Below the pieces are notes generated by a model. The model worked only from the letters and a program-made list of their open reading frames with translations, was not told the DNA's origin and did no database searches. Below are positions 1-7,116 of a stretch of 10,062 bases of DNA, in pieces. The position numbers and the translations under genes are program-made. Within the stretch, counting starts at the first letter, position 1; the number at the start of each line of letters is the position of its first letter. The stretch covers positions 1 through 10,062 of the forward strand of contig CALIIG010000253.1 of the NCBI GenBank assembly GCA_938018155.1, in the 5' to 3' direction. Origin of the DNA: an uncultured Prevotella sp. (GTDB taxonomy: Bacteria > Bacteroidota > Bacteroidia > Bacteroidales > Bacteroidaceae).

Positions 1-836
1 CGGTCAACAAAGGCCTTGATGTCGGCTATCTCTTTCTGCTGGTTCTCATAGGCGCGGAGCTGCTGTTCGCGCCGCTCTTTACGAAGCTCAAGATATTCAT
101 TATACTTCACCTTATAATCCTCAACATGACCACAGGTAATCTCAAGCGTGCGATTTGTTATATTATTAATGAACGCGCGATCGTGACTAACGAGCACCAC
201 TGCGCTGCTACTGTTCTGTATAAACTGCTCCAACCACTGTATGCTTTCAATGTCGAGGTGGTTCGTTGGCTCGTCAAGGAGGAGCACATCAGGGTTTTGA
301 AGCAGAATTTTGGCAAGTTCAACACGCATACGCCAACCGCCCGAGAACTCGCGTGTAGGGCGGTCAAAGTCGGTCCGTTCAAAGCCAAGCCCCGTCAATG
401 TGCGCTCCATCGCAGCTTCATAATTGTCTCCTCCCATCATCATAAAACGGTCCTGGGCCTGCGTAAAGCTATCAATAAGTTGCAAATAACTTTCGCTCTC
501 ATAGTCGGTTCGCTGTGCCATCTCCTGCTGCATGCGGTCAATACGCGCTTTCATTTTAACATGACCGGCGAATGCTTTGCGCGTTTCTTCACGCACTGTA
601 GTATCATCCGACAGTTTCATTACCTGCGGAAGGTACCCTATTGTGGTTTCGTTGGGCACGTTAACAACACCTGATGTAGGACGCTGAAGTCCGCACAATA
701 TTTTAAGCATGGTCGACTTTCCTGCGCCATTCTTACCTACGAGTGCTATACGATCGTGGTCGTTCACCACAAAATTCACGTCTTTGAAGAGTGGACGAAC
801 ACCAAATTCTACCGTCAAATTTTCAACAGAAATCAT
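1..836 (-). CDS. ABC-F family ATPase, N-terminal part (cut by window edge)
   Basis: ABC-F proteins are soluble twin-ATPase proteins without membrane domains that act on the ribosome (translation factors, sometimes antibiotic-resistance proteins). The visible 278 codons start at ATG 836 and run off the left edge, so only the first nucleotide-binding domain and the start of the linker are seen. Walker A is GKNGAGKST (residues 34-42), the signature is FSGGWRMR (164-171), Walker B plus the ABC-F-typical tail is LLLDEPTNHLD (185-195), and the switch histidine is in SHDRAF (217-222). Between Walker A and the signature lies a charged helical arm insert (about residues 80-135), as in the family. After the switch a basic helical stretch (KERREQQLRAYENQQ) begins the inter-domain linker. 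It resembles the widespread Bacteroidales ABC-F of about 650 residues, but I cannot assign the subfamily (EttA, Uup, YdiF) from half a protein. It lies downstream of rplT with a hairpin and a candidate promoter between, so it is probably transcribed separately. Confidence 0.93.
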   Translation of the reverse strand, partial: MISVENLTVEFGVRPLFKDVNFVVNDHDRIALVGKNGAGKSTMLKILCGLQRPTSGVVNVPNETTIGYLPQVMKLSDDTTVREETRKAFAGHVKMKARIDRMQQEMAQRTDYESESYLQLIDSFTQAQDRFMMMGGDNYEAAMERTLTGLGFERTDFDRPTREFSGGWRMRVELAKILLQNPDVLLLDEPTNHLDIESIQWLEQFIQNSSSAVVLVSHDRAFINNITNRTLEITCGHVEDYKVKYNEYLELRKERREQQLRAYENQQKEIADIKAFVD

Positions 837-862
837 CCTTTACCCAAATATGTCTATACGTG

Positions 863-894
863 CAAAGTTAATAAAAAATATCTGCACGGCCAAC
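863..894 (-). promoter_or_regulatory. Candidate promoter of the ABC-F gene
   Basis: On the minus strand a TAACTTTG box (870-863) matches the Bacteroidetes -7 consensus TAnnTTTG, and a GTTG box (894-891) stands 20 nt upstream as a -33 element. This would put transcription start near 859, giving a leader of about 20 nt. An AAAGG abuts the ATG directly and is too close to act as a usual ribosome binding site. Confidence 0.5.
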
Positions 895-937
895 GCCCAT
901 TATAAATAAGCCGGCAGGCCACGGTGTATCAACGAAA

Positions 938-970
938 GAGCCATTCCCTTCAAAATGAAAGAAATGGCTC
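938..970 (-). terminator. Hairpin downstream of rplT, probable terminator
   Basis: GAGCCATT (938-945) pairs perfectly with AATGGCTC (963-970), and three more interrupted pairs extend the stem inward. In the minus-strand direction the hairpin ends the infC-rpmI-rplT transcript about 70 nt after the rplT stop. The following T-run is short (TTTCGTT), so termination may be partial or assisted. On the plus strand it is followed by an AT-rich stretch, but no plus-strand gene precedes it. Confidence 0.5.
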
Positions 971-1039
971 AATATTATTTTTCCGAAATCTCTCTCTAAT
1001 GAGAAGAGGTTGGACTTACGCCCTAAACTTTCGGCAAAT

Positions 1040-1384
1040 TTACTTTATTTTATCGACAATAGCCTTGAAAGCCTCGGGATTGTTCATAGCGAGGTCGGCA
1101 AGAACCTTACGGTTAATTTCGATACCTGCTTTGTGCAGGGCACCCATTAACTGGCTATAGCTCAGGTCGTGCAGGCGTGCAGCTGCATTGATACGCTGTA
1201 TCCAGAGTGCACGGAAGTTGCGTTTCTTGGTACGACGGTCACGATAAGCATAGGTCAAACCTTTTTCATATGTGTTCTTTGCTACCGTCCATACATTCTT
1301 ACGAGCACCATAATAACCCTTGGTAAGTTTCAGAATGCGGGTTCTTCTTGCTTTTGATGCAACGTGATTTACTGATCTTGGCAT
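1040..1384 (-). CDS. rplT: 50S ribosomal protein L20
   Basis: L20 is a primary 23S rRNA binding protein needed for early 50S assembly; in several bacteria it also represses its own operon. The 114 residues match the usual length. The basic N-terminus ([19 protein letters not shown]), the [11 protein letters not shown] segment, the [21 protein letters not shown] core and the C-terminal [15 protein letters not shown] segment are all typical. It follows rpmI by 44 nt and is the last gene of infC-rpmI-rplT. The start is ATG with only a weak AAGAAG upstream, normal for Bacteroidetes. The stop codon overlaps a TAAATTTG sequence (1042-1035) that looks like a -7 box, but I found no correctly spaced -33 element. 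Identification is secure. Confidence 0.98.
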   Translation of the reverse strand: MPRSVNHVASKARRTRILKLTKGYYGARKNVWTVAKNTYEKGLTYAYRDRRTKKRNFRALWIQRINAAARLHDLSYSQLMGALHKAGIEINRKVLADLAMNNPEAFKAIVDKIK

Positions 1385-1428
1385 AATTTTTCTTCTTTAA
1401 ACGTTCTACTAAAAAGTTAAAATAGCAA

Positions 1429-1626
1429 TTAACGCAGGCAAAGCAAGTCGCGAACCTGCTTCAGGTTGGTCTTGTCTACCAGGGTTTGATGAACAAGATT
1501 TCTCTTCTGCTTCTTGGTCTTCTTAGTCAGAATGTGACTGTGATAAGCGTGATGACGCTTAATCTTACCAGTGCCGGTGAATCTAAATCTCTTCTTTGCA
1601 CCGGAATTTGTCTTTACTTTTGGCAT
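1429..1626 (-). CDS. rpmI: 50S ribosomal protein L35
   Basis: L35 is a small, very basic protein of the 50S subunit. The 65 residues match the family length and show the N-terminal [20 protein letters not shown] motif, the [24 protein letters not shown] core and an R-D-L-L end. It lies 77 nt after infC and 44 nt before rplT, the conserved order. The infC-rpmI gap can form a short 5-bp hairpin (1664-1668 with 1678-1682, AACGC/GCGTT), which is too weak to call regulatory. There is no clear ribosome binding site beyond AAAGAAAA. Confidence 0.98.
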   Translation of the reverse strand: MPKVKTNSGAKKRFRFTGTGKIKRHHAYHSHILTKKTKKQKRNLVHQTLVDKTNLKQVRDLLCLR

Positions 1627-1703
1627 TTTTCTTTATATTTTATTGATTGATCAAACAGGTGGCAACGCATATACCAGGCGTTACGCACCCTTCTTGTTTC
1701 TTA

Positions 1704-2387
1704 TTATTCGTTGTCGCCTTTCAGCTTAAGCAGTGCCTCGGCACCTTTGGCGTTATTCAGCAATCCTTTCTTTTCGGCATCTTCAGCCTCACGCATTTTG
1801 TTGCTCTCTCTGGCGGCAGCCTCGGCAGCCAGGCGGTCACGCTTCTGCTGACTCTGCTTGGCAACACCCGCCTTTTTGGGCGCAAGGAAAAGGAACATCT
1901 TCTTTCCCTCGAGCTTAGGCAGCTGTTCTACCTTGGCAAATTCTTCCAAATCGTTGGCAAAACGCAACAGCAGAACTTCGCCCTGCTCCTTAAATAATAT
2001 AGAGCGACCGCGGAAAAACACATACGCGCGCACCTTATTGCCTTCCTCAAGAAACTCTTTTGCATGTTTCAATTTGAACTGATAGTCGTGCGCATCCGTC
2101 TGCGGGCCGAAGCGAATCTCCTTTACTTCTACCTTTACCTGCTTCTGCTTCATCTCCTTTTGTCGCTTTTTCTGCTGGTAAAGGAACTTACTATAGTCGA
2201 TGATTCGGCAGACAGGTGGCTGTGCATTGGGAGAAATCTCCACAAGGTCAACGCCTTGTTGACGGGCCAAATCTAAGGCCTGGCGTGCAGACATCACCTC
2301 TGAGCCTCCGTCACTAACCACACGAACTTCCCTAGCATGGATTTGACCATTCACCCGGTACTGAGTCTTTAAATTGTCTTTCTTCAT
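1704..2387 (-). CDS. infC: Translation initiation factor IF-3
   Basis: IF-3 binds the 30S subunit, prevents premature 50S joining and checks start-codon and initiator tRNA selection. The N-domain spans about residues 8-80 ([15 protein letters not shown], then [20 protein letters not shown]), followed by a lysine/glutamine-rich linker (72-88) and the C-domain ([25 protein letters not shown], then FRGR, ending MFLFLAPKK at 164-172). In E. coli the protein ends near there; here a charged, alanine-rich tail of 55 residues (173-227) follows, as in other Bacteroidetes but rather long. The start is a plain ATG with an in-frame TAA four codons upstream, so the rare AUU start used for autoregulation in E. 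coli is absent. It ends with tandem TAA codons. It has its own promoter and a structured leader, being separated from thrS by 666 bp. Confidence 0.97.
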   Translation of the reverse strand: MKKDNLKTQYRVNGQIHAREVRVVSDGGSEVMSARQALDLARQQGVDLVEISPNAQPPVCRIIDYSKFLYQQKKRQKEMKQKQVKVEVKEIRFGPQTDAHDYQFKLKHAKEFLEEGNKVRAYVFFRGRSILFKEQGEVLLLRFANDLEEFAKVEQLPKLEGKKMFLFLAPKKAGVAKQSQQKRDRLAAEAAARESNKMREAEDAEKKGLLNNAKGAEALLKLKGDNE

Positions 2388-2417
2388 CCAACTATTTTAA
2401 GTAACTGTTTTATTCAC

Positions 2418-2441
2418 ATACCGGTACATTTATACCGATAC
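2418..2441 (-). promoter_or_regulatory. Stem-loop in the infC leader RNA
   Basis: In the minus-strand RNA, GUAUCGGUA (2441-2433) pairs with UACCGGUAU (2426-2418) over 9 bp, with two G-U wobbles and a six-base UAAAUG loop. It lies right after the predicted start site and about 30 nt before the infC ATG. The two arms are also near-identical 10-nt direct repeats on the plus strand. It is a candidate control element for the infC-rpmI-rplT transcript, where autoregulation by L20 is known in other phyla; the role here is inference. Confidence 0.4.
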
Positions 2442-2447
2442 AGCGTG

Positions 2448-2478
2448 CAAATTTACAAAAAACTATCGAACAGCCAAA
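2448..2478 (-). promoter_or_regulatory. Predicted infC promoter (Bacteroidetes type)
   Basis: Minus-strand TTTGG (2478-2474) as -33 and TAAATTTG (2455-2448) as a perfect TAnnTTTG -7 box, 19 nt between TTTG and TA allowing for the shared G. Transcription would start near 2444, giving a leader of about 57 nt. The -33 box is part of a short palindrome (see 2469-2497). A second copy of the -7 sequence lies 65 bp upstream. Confidence 0.6.
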
Positions 2479-2497
2479 GGCTTTGGCCTGTTTTTTT
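2469..2497 (+). terminator. Plus-strand hairpin with T7 tract overlapping the infC promoter
   Basis: AACAG-CCAAA (2469-2478) pairs with TTTGG-CTGTT (2482-2492), with one bulged C (2487) and a GGC loop, and is followed by Ts up to 2497. That has the form of a plus-strand intrinsic terminator, yet no plus-strand gene lies upstream. It may stop antisense transcription out of infC. Alternatively the CCAAA/TTTGG palindrome may be an operator over the -33 box of infC. Confidence 0.4.
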
Positions 2498-2635
2498 AGA
2501 TGGTGGCACGTGCAAATTTACCGCATTGGCCGCGTATAAGATGAAGATTGATACATTTGCCCATCATGTGAATGAGTTTATTATAATTTAGTGGCAGCAA
2601 CAGGCAATCTGACATTTTTCCTTACAACAGGAAGT

Positions 2636-2726
2636 TCATCGTTCGACGGCCGTCAGCAGCGCGTACGACGGCCGTCAGCAGCGTTGTTGACGGCCGTCGA
2701 ACAATGGGTATGACGGCCGTCGAACC
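2636..2726 (+). repeat. Array A: four 10-bp palindromes at 22-23 bp spacing
   Basis: Four perfect copies of the palindrome GACGGCCGTC lie at 2645-2654, 2667-2676, 2689-2698 and 2712-2721, so unit starts are 22, 22 and 23 bp apart. The spacers are AGCAGCGCGTAC, AGCAGCGTTGTT and GAACAATGGGTAT. Flanking bases extend the symmetry: GTTC before unit 1 and GAAC after units 3 and 4 make 14-bp inverted repeats. The same flank (TCATCGTTC) and two of the three spacers recur in array B near the right edge. It lies in the gene-free gap between thrS and infC, in no open reading frame. It resembles REP/BIME-type interspersed palindromes in style; I do not recognise the family. Each unit contains CGGCCG. Confidence 0.85.
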
Positions 2727-2824
2727 ATCAGCAAACAGCAACAAAGCCCGATGTCATACGGCATAAAGCTGTAAGAATATGGGTTAAAAGCCTGTGCCAT
2801 CACGAAACAAGGCAAGCATAGAGG

Positions 2825-2859
2825 TTACGCAAACAACTGGTGTACAGGGTATTGCGTAA
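2825..2859. repeat. Inverted repeat TTACGCAA / TTGCGTAA
   Basis: A perfect 8-bp inverted repeat (2825-2832 with 2852-2859) encloses 19 bp, about 100 bp to the right of array A. With the preceding GG it reads GGTTACGC to TTGCGTAA, similar to the hairpin next to array B at 9953-9988. There is no T-tract, so it is not an intrinsic terminator. Confidence 0.45.
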
Positions 2860-2957
2860 GGATGTACTCCATATCAACGAAGGAAAGGAGAATCATAATC
2901 TGCGGAAAAAGACTTCGTAGATTGCCTGCGGAAATATAACAACCGGCCTGCTCAAAC

Positions 2958-2995
2958 AAAAAAGGCTCTGTACCTTTTCACTGGTACAGAGCCTT
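2958..2995 (-). terminator. Intrinsic terminator of thrS
   Basis: A perfect 13-bp stem (2962-2974 with 2983-2995, AAGGCTCTGTACC/GGTACAGAGCCTT) with an 8-base loop is followed on the minus strand by a run of six Ts (2963-2958), the first two within the stem. It lies about 60 nt after the thrS stop. This is the clearest terminator in the window and separates thrS from infC transcriptionally. Confidence 0.9.
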
Positions 2996-3053
2996 AATCG
3001 TAAAATGTTCTCTATTGAATAATCAAATAAAAGGGCTATGAAACCTTTTTATT

Positions 3054-5006
3054 TCAATTCTCAACAACCTTTAATTGTTCGGCAACCTCGTCGTTAATGC
3101 GCTGTGCAAACGCCTCCATCTTCATCGAAGCCTGCTCACCACCTCCCTGCTTACGCATGGAAACGAGCCCGTCGGCCGACTCTTTCTCGCCCACAATAAC
3201 CATGTAAGGCACGCGCTTAAGCTCGTTGTCGCGAATCTTTCGGCCTATCTTCTCGTTGCGATCGTCGATATAAGAACGAACGTCCTTTGAATCGAAGTAA
3301 CACTTTACCCGCCCGGCGTAGTCGTTATACTTCTCTGAAATAGGCAGAATGGCAACCTGGTCGGGTGCCAGCCACAATGGGAAGTGCCCCGCAGTATGCT
3401 CAATAAGCACTGCCGTAAAACGCTCAAGCGAACCAAACGGCGCGCGGTGAATCATGACAGGAGTCTGTTTTGAGTTATCCTCGGCGGTGTATTCGAGGCG
3501 GAATCGCTCCGGAAGGTTGTAGTCAATCTGTATGGTTCCCAGCTGCCAGCGGCGGCCAATGGCATCCTTTACCATAAAATCGAGTTTGGGACCGTAGAAT
3601 GCAGCCTCACCGATTTCCTCGCGGGCGTTGATGCCTTTCTCCTTACAAGCCTCACGAATAGCATTTTCACTCTCGTCCCATATTTCGTCAGAGCCGATGT
3701 ATTTCTCCGTATCCTTCGGGTCACGAAGCGATATTTGCGCCTCGTAATCGTTGAAACCGAAGATGGAAAACACCTTTTGGATGATGTCAATAACCACTTC
3801 AAACTCGGCTTTTACCTGATCAGGGCGCACGAATATGTGAGAATCGTCCTGCGTAAACGTCCTGACGCGGGTCAGTCCGTGTAATTCTCCGCTCTTCTCA
3901 TAACGGAAAACGGTTCCAAATTCTGCAATACGTAGCGGCAGATCCTTATACGAACGCGGTTTCCTGGCATACACTTCGCAGTGATGAGGACAGTTCATTG
4001 GTTTCAGCATATAAACCTCATCCTCCTCCGGTGTTTCAATAGGCTGGAAGGCATCCTTGCCATAATGTGCCCAGTGGCCGGATGTAATGTAGAGGTTTTT
4101 TGAGCCTATTCCCGGGGTAATTACTTCCTGATAGTTGTATGGTTTCAGCACGCTTCGCAGCAAATTCTGCAATTGAAGGCGCAGCTGTGTACCCTTGGGG
4201 AGCCAGATTGGCAGGCCTTTCCCAACACGATCTGAGAACATAAAGAGTTCCATTTCTTTCCCTATCTTGCGGTGATCGCGCTTTTTGGCTTCCTCGAGCA
4301 TGACGAGATACTCGTCCAAAAGTTTCTTTTTCGGGAATGAAATACCATATATTCGGGTCATCTGTTCGCGCTTGGCGTCGCCCCTCCAGAACGCACCGGC
4401 AACGCTTGTCAGCTTAACCGCCTTAATGGCACCGGTGCTGACGAGATGCGGTCCGCGGCAAAGGTCGGTGAAATTACCTTGTGTATACGTAGTGATTGTA
4501 CCGTCTTCGAGGTCGTCTTTAATGTGTTCCACCTTATAATGCTGCCCGTCTGCTTCAAATTCCTTGATGGCATCGGCCTTCGAAATCTCTTTACGGACAA
4601 CAGGTTCGTTCTTTTTTGCCAGTTCCTTCATTTTGTCTTCTATCTTCGAAAAGTCGTTTTCGGAGATAGTCTGGCCCTCTGGAGGCATTACGTCATAAAA
4701 GAAACCGTTTTCAATTGCCGGCCCGAAGCCGAACTGAATACCCGGGTATAGTTCCTGAAGTGCCTCGGCAAGCAGGTGCGCTGACGTGTGCCAGAAGGTG
4801 CGTTTACCCTCTTCATCATCAAACTTAAAAAGCCTGATGCCGGCATTTTCCATAATAGGACGGTTCAATTCACGGGTTTCTCCATTAACCTCGCAAGATA
4901 CAACGTCGCGAGCAAGAGCCGGAGAGAGACTCTCTGCAACCTGATAACCAGTTACGCCCTGCTCGTATTCGCGAACAGATCCGTCTGGGAAAGTGATTTT
5001 AACCAT
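3054..5006 (-). CDS. thrS: Threonine--tRNA ligase
   Basis: This class II synthetase charges tRNA-Thr and hydrolyses misformed Ser-tRNA-Thr. At 650 residues it is full length. The TGS domain covers about 1-62. The N2 editing domain has H73-x3-H77 (FWHTSAH) and C183/H187 (DLCRGPH). The catalytic core shows the zinc ligands C339 (MNCPHHC), H390 (DDSHIF) and H520 ([13 protein letters not shown], motif 3), with motif 2 at about 364-381 ([17 protein letters not shown]). The C-terminal anticodon-binding domain runs from about 545. All expected catalytic, editing and metal residues are present. The start is ATG and the leader is only about 25 nt, with no T-box. It sits 86 nt downstream of the TPR gene with its own promoter and ends at a strong terminator, so unlike the common thrS-infC-rpmI-rplT arrangement it is uncoupled from infC. 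Confidence 0.98.
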   Translation of the reverse strand: MVKITFPDGSVREYEQGVTGYQVAESLSPALARDVVSCEVNGETRELNRPIMENAGIRLFKFDDEEGKRTFWHTSAHLLAEALQELYPGIQFGFGPAIENGFFYDVMPPEGQTISENDFSKIEDKMKELAKKNEPVVRKEISKADAIKEFEADGQHYKVEHIKDDLEDGTITTYTQGNFTDLCRGPHLVSTGAIKAVKLTSVAGAFWRGDAKREQMTRIYGISFPKKKLLDEYLVMLEEAKKRDHRKIGKEMELFMFSDRVGKGLPIWLPKGTQLRLQLQNLLRSVLKPYNYQEVITPGIGSKNLYITSGHWAHYGKDAFQPIETPEEDEVYMLKPMNCPHHCEVYARKPRSYKDLPLRIAEFGTVFRYEKSGELHGLTRVRTFTQDDSHIFVRPDQVKAEFEVVIDIIQKVFSIFGFNDYEAQISLRDPKDTEKYIGSDEIWDESENAIREACKEKGINAREEIGEAAFYGPKLDFMVKDAIGRRWQLGTIQIDYNLPERFRLEYTAEDNSKQTPVMIHRAPFGSLERFTAVLIEHTAGHFPLWLAPDQVAILPISEKYNDYAGRVKCYFDSKDVRSYIDDRNEKIGRKIRDNELKRVPYMVIVGEKESADGLVSMRKQGGGEQASMKMEAFAQRINDEVAEQLKVVEN

Positions 5007-5034
5007 ATTACAACTTAGTTTGTTTAAATCGCGA

Positions 5035-5065
5035 CAAAATTACCATTATTTTTTTGACGACCCAA
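5035..5065 (-). promoter_or_regulatory. Predicted thrS promoter
   Basis: Minus-strand TTG (5065-5063) and TAATTTTG (5042-5035) match the Bacteroidetes -33/-7 pattern with a 20-nt spacer. The start site would be near 5031, about 25 nt before the thrS ATG. No hairpin with a T-run ends the TPR gene upstream, so read-through from the TPR operon may add to thrS expression. Confidence 0.6.
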
Positions 5066-5092
5066 GTAAAGGCTTTAAAAAGGGTGCGATAT

Positions 5093-7084
5093 TTACTTTT
5101 TGGCCGTCTTGTTACCTGATAATTTCTTGCTCAAAGCGTAGGCATCGTACAGCCCTAATTCGCCTGCACGGCTGAAATCGCGAAGTGCTTCCTGTTCCTG
5201 ACCGGCATAATGGCGCGCTAATCCCCGGTTATAGTAAGCCTCGGCCAATCGTGAATCGAGCGTAATGGCGCGCGTATAGTCGTCAATGGCGCGCGTAAAG
5301 TTCTTCTCTGCAGCAAATAAATTGCCTCTGTTATAATAAATGTAAGCGTTCCTTGGTGCCAGTTGGATGGCTACAGCAAAGTCTCCTTCAACCTGCGACA
5401 GCTTCATTTTGTCGCGCTGTCCTTTTGAAAACTCATAGTCGTTCAGCAATTGTTGGCACACGGCACGCCCCCATCGCCCCATTGCCGACGCCGAATCGAG
5501 TGCCACATAATCGTCAAAATCGGAGATGGCATCACTGTAATTCTGTGCTTCGGCATACGCTATACCACGCTGAAGAAGCAACGAAGTTCTCACCTTTACA
5601 TCCTTTTCTTCCTGCAAACCTGCCGTGAGCGCATCAATAAGCTGGAATATTTGTTTCGACTGTACATCGGTAAGGCCCTTACGCCGCCGGTTACACGTAA
5701 GATAAAGTTTTCGCAAAGGTGCACACTTCGCATTGAATTGATCGACCTCCGGGTCAAATATCCTATTCTCTTCCAGCCCATTTGAATAGGTGAAATAAGA
5801 AAGCTGAACCATAGGCAGGAACGCCATCGTTACATCCCTGTTTTGTATTGCCCCACGATAGGTGCTGTTATACTCGTGTTCTACCTTTGGCTTGTCTTCA
5901 ATAACAAGGTCATTATATTTATTCAAATCAATTTCAGAGCGTCGCCTTACTTCGCGCAACTTCTTTCTGCTCCATCGTTGTTGTATACCGATATGCTTGT
6001 CCATCTGGGCCTTAAAGATGCGGAACTCGTCCATTTCGGCCTGATTTGTCATACCCAGTTTACGATACAGCCGTGCCCTTCCCGACAGTCCGGCCCAGAA
6101 ATTAGGAAATTCATTAATAAGCGTTGTGTAGTCGCGAATGGCCTCCCGCAGGTTACCCACGCGGTCGTTCAGCAATGCACGGTTATAAATAGCCATGAAA
6201 TTCTTCGGCTCCATCTTCACAACGAAGTCGAAATCGGTCAATGCACGGTTGTCGTCGCCAAGCTGAACGCGCAGCAGTCCGCGGTTATAGTGGGCCAGAA
6301 AATTACGTGGATCGAGGTCAATGGCAAGGTCATAGTCGGCCATTGCTCCCCTGAGGTTGTTCAAATTCAGCCGTGCAAGCGCACGGTTTACATAGTTATT
6401 CACCACCCTTGGGCGCAAGTGAATAACACGGGTAAGGCAAGAATCGGCCGTTCTCCATTGCTTTTTGTTCAGCGCAATATATGAGCGTGTTGTCCAGGCA
6501 TCAGCGTTATAGGGGTCAATTCCAAGACTTTTCGCCAGCCATTTGTCGGCCTGCACCGTATCTTTTTTTTCGAGATATACCTCGGCTTTCAGCGAATAGG
6601 CATTGGCAATATTGCCCCATCGTTTAATAATGGTATCAGCATCGAGCAGCGTCTGTTCGTAATCCTTCATGTTCAAACGGCATATCGCCCTGTTCATCCA
6701 GAAAGAAGGCATGGCCGAATTGAGCTTTATCGCCTTGTTGTAATCGGCTACAGCCTCGGCGTATTTTTCCTGATGTATGCGCGAAATGGCCCTCACATCG
6801 AATATTTGCTCAATATAAGGATTCAGTTCTATGGCGTGCGTGGCGTCCGATTCGGCCCCGACATAGTCGTCTAATGAGAATTTTGCCACAGCCCTGTCGT
6901 ACCAGGGAAGCCACAAATAGGGTTTCAGGGCCAGTACCTTATTAAAATACTGTATGGAGAGCACATAGTCTTCGTAATGCAATGCCACCTCACCGCTTGT
7001 TATCAAACGGTCTACATTATACTGCGCACTTGCCTTAACAACAGCCATAAAGGCTATCAAAAGCACCACAATACGGCCTTTCAT
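5093..7084 (-). CDS. Exported tetratricopeptide repeat protein
   Basis: A 663-residue protein of unknown specific role, probably a periplasmic or membrane-associated protein-interaction scaffold. The N-terminus is a signal peptide (basic start, hydrophobic core 5-16, cleavage motif ASA before Q21). TPR units fill about 24-365, with many A-x-x-D-Y-x-x-A-I-x-L and YNRG/YNRA motifs (for example 110-131, 249-270, 583-620). A second TPR block covers about 500-645. Between them lies a basic, non-TPR section (about 366-495, rich in R and K at 370-383). It follows def by 32 nt and precedes thrS by 86 nt, at the end of the SPOR-ruvX-def-TPR unit. The gene is conserved here in Bacteroidales, which suggests a link between envelope and translation genes, but no enzyme motif is visible. 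Confidence 0.9.
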   Translation of the reverse strand: MKGRIVVLLIAFMAVVKASAQYNVDRLITSGEVALHYEDYVLSIQYFNKVLALKPYLWLPWYDRAVAKFSLDDYVGAESDATHAIELNPYIEQIFDVRAISRIHQEKYAEAVADYNKAIKLNSAMPSFWMNRAICRLNMKDYEQTLLDADTIIKRWGNIANAYSLKAEVYLEKKDTVQADKWLAKSLGIDPYNADAWTTRSYIALNKKQWRTADSCLTRVIHLRPRVVNNYVNRALARLNLNNLRGAMADYDLAIDLDPRNFLAHYNRGLLRVQLGDDNRALTDFDFVVKMEPKNFMAIYNRALLNDRVGNLREAIRDYTTLINEFPNFWAGLSGRARLYRKLGMTNQAEMDEFRIFKAQMDKHIGIQQRWSRKKLREVRRRSEIDLNKYNDLVIEDKPKVEHEYNSTYRGAIQNRDVTMAFLPMVQLSYFTYSNGLEENRIFDPEVDQFNAKCAPLRKLYLTCNRRRKGLTDVQSKQIFQLIDALTAGLQEEKDVKVRTSLLLQRGIAYAEAQNYSDAISDFDDYVALDSASAMGRWGRAVCQQLLNDYEFSKGQRDKMKLSQVEGDFAVAIQLAPRNAYIYYNRGNLFAAEKNFTRAIDDYTRAITLDSRLAEAYYNRGLARHYAGQEQEALRDFSRAGELGLYDAYALSKKLSGNKTAKK

Positions 7085-7116
7085 CTCTCCCGTCCTGCTT
7101 TTATCTGTTCACCTTT

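Larger units (their letters stand above)
2444..2521 (-). repeat. 13-nt direct repeat carrying a duplicated -7 box
   Basis: The 13-mer CGTGCAAATTTAC occurs at 2444-2456 and again at 2509-2521 on the plus strand, a 65-bp offset. Each copy contains TAAATTTG on the minus strand. The inner copy has a well-spaced -33 box; the outer copy does not. It could be a decayed or alternative second promoter for infC. Confidence 0.5.
2388..3053. other. 666-bp gene-free gap between thrS and infC
   Basis: No convincing gene is present on either strand. From right to left the gap holds the thrS terminator (2958-2995), an inverted repeat (2825-2859), palindrome array A (2636-2726), a duplicated -7 box with a hairpin (2444-2521) and the infC leader. 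The stretches 2522-2635, 2727-2824 and 2860-2957 show nothing I can name. A 34-codon open frame at 2822-2923 on the plus strand has no start codon and follows a stop directly. Confidence 0.75.

Noticed and set aside
126..674. 182-codon plus-strand open frame
   Set aside because: It lies wholly antisense to the ABC-F coding sequence, whose Walker A, signature and Walker B motifs are unmistakable.
1035..1042. Promoter at the end of rplT (TAAATTTG on the minus strand)
   Set aside because: The nearest minus-strand TTG is only 14 nt upstream, so the -33 spacing does not fit; the box overlaps the rplT stop codon.
2636..2726. CRISPR array
   Set aside because: The repeat is only 10 bp and spacers are 12-13 bp with shared sequence; spacers recur in the same order in the second array; no cas genes are near.
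2822..2923. Short open frame on the plus strand (34 codons) in the thrS-infC gap
   Set aside because: It follows a stop codon directly, has no start codon or recognisable motif, and overlaps the 2825-2859 inverted repeat. It is best taken as chance.
2962..2995. Bidirectional terminator
   Set aside because: On the plus strand only two Ts, both within the stem, end the hairpin and no T-run follows; it works only for thrS on the minus strand.
5007..5092. T-box or other thrS leader riboswitch
   Set aside because: The predicted leader is only about 25 nt and no T-box-like structure is visible.
5843..6484. 213-codon plus-strand open frame
   Set aside because: It is antisense to the TPR gene and has no family-like features; repeated TPR codons create long mirror frames.
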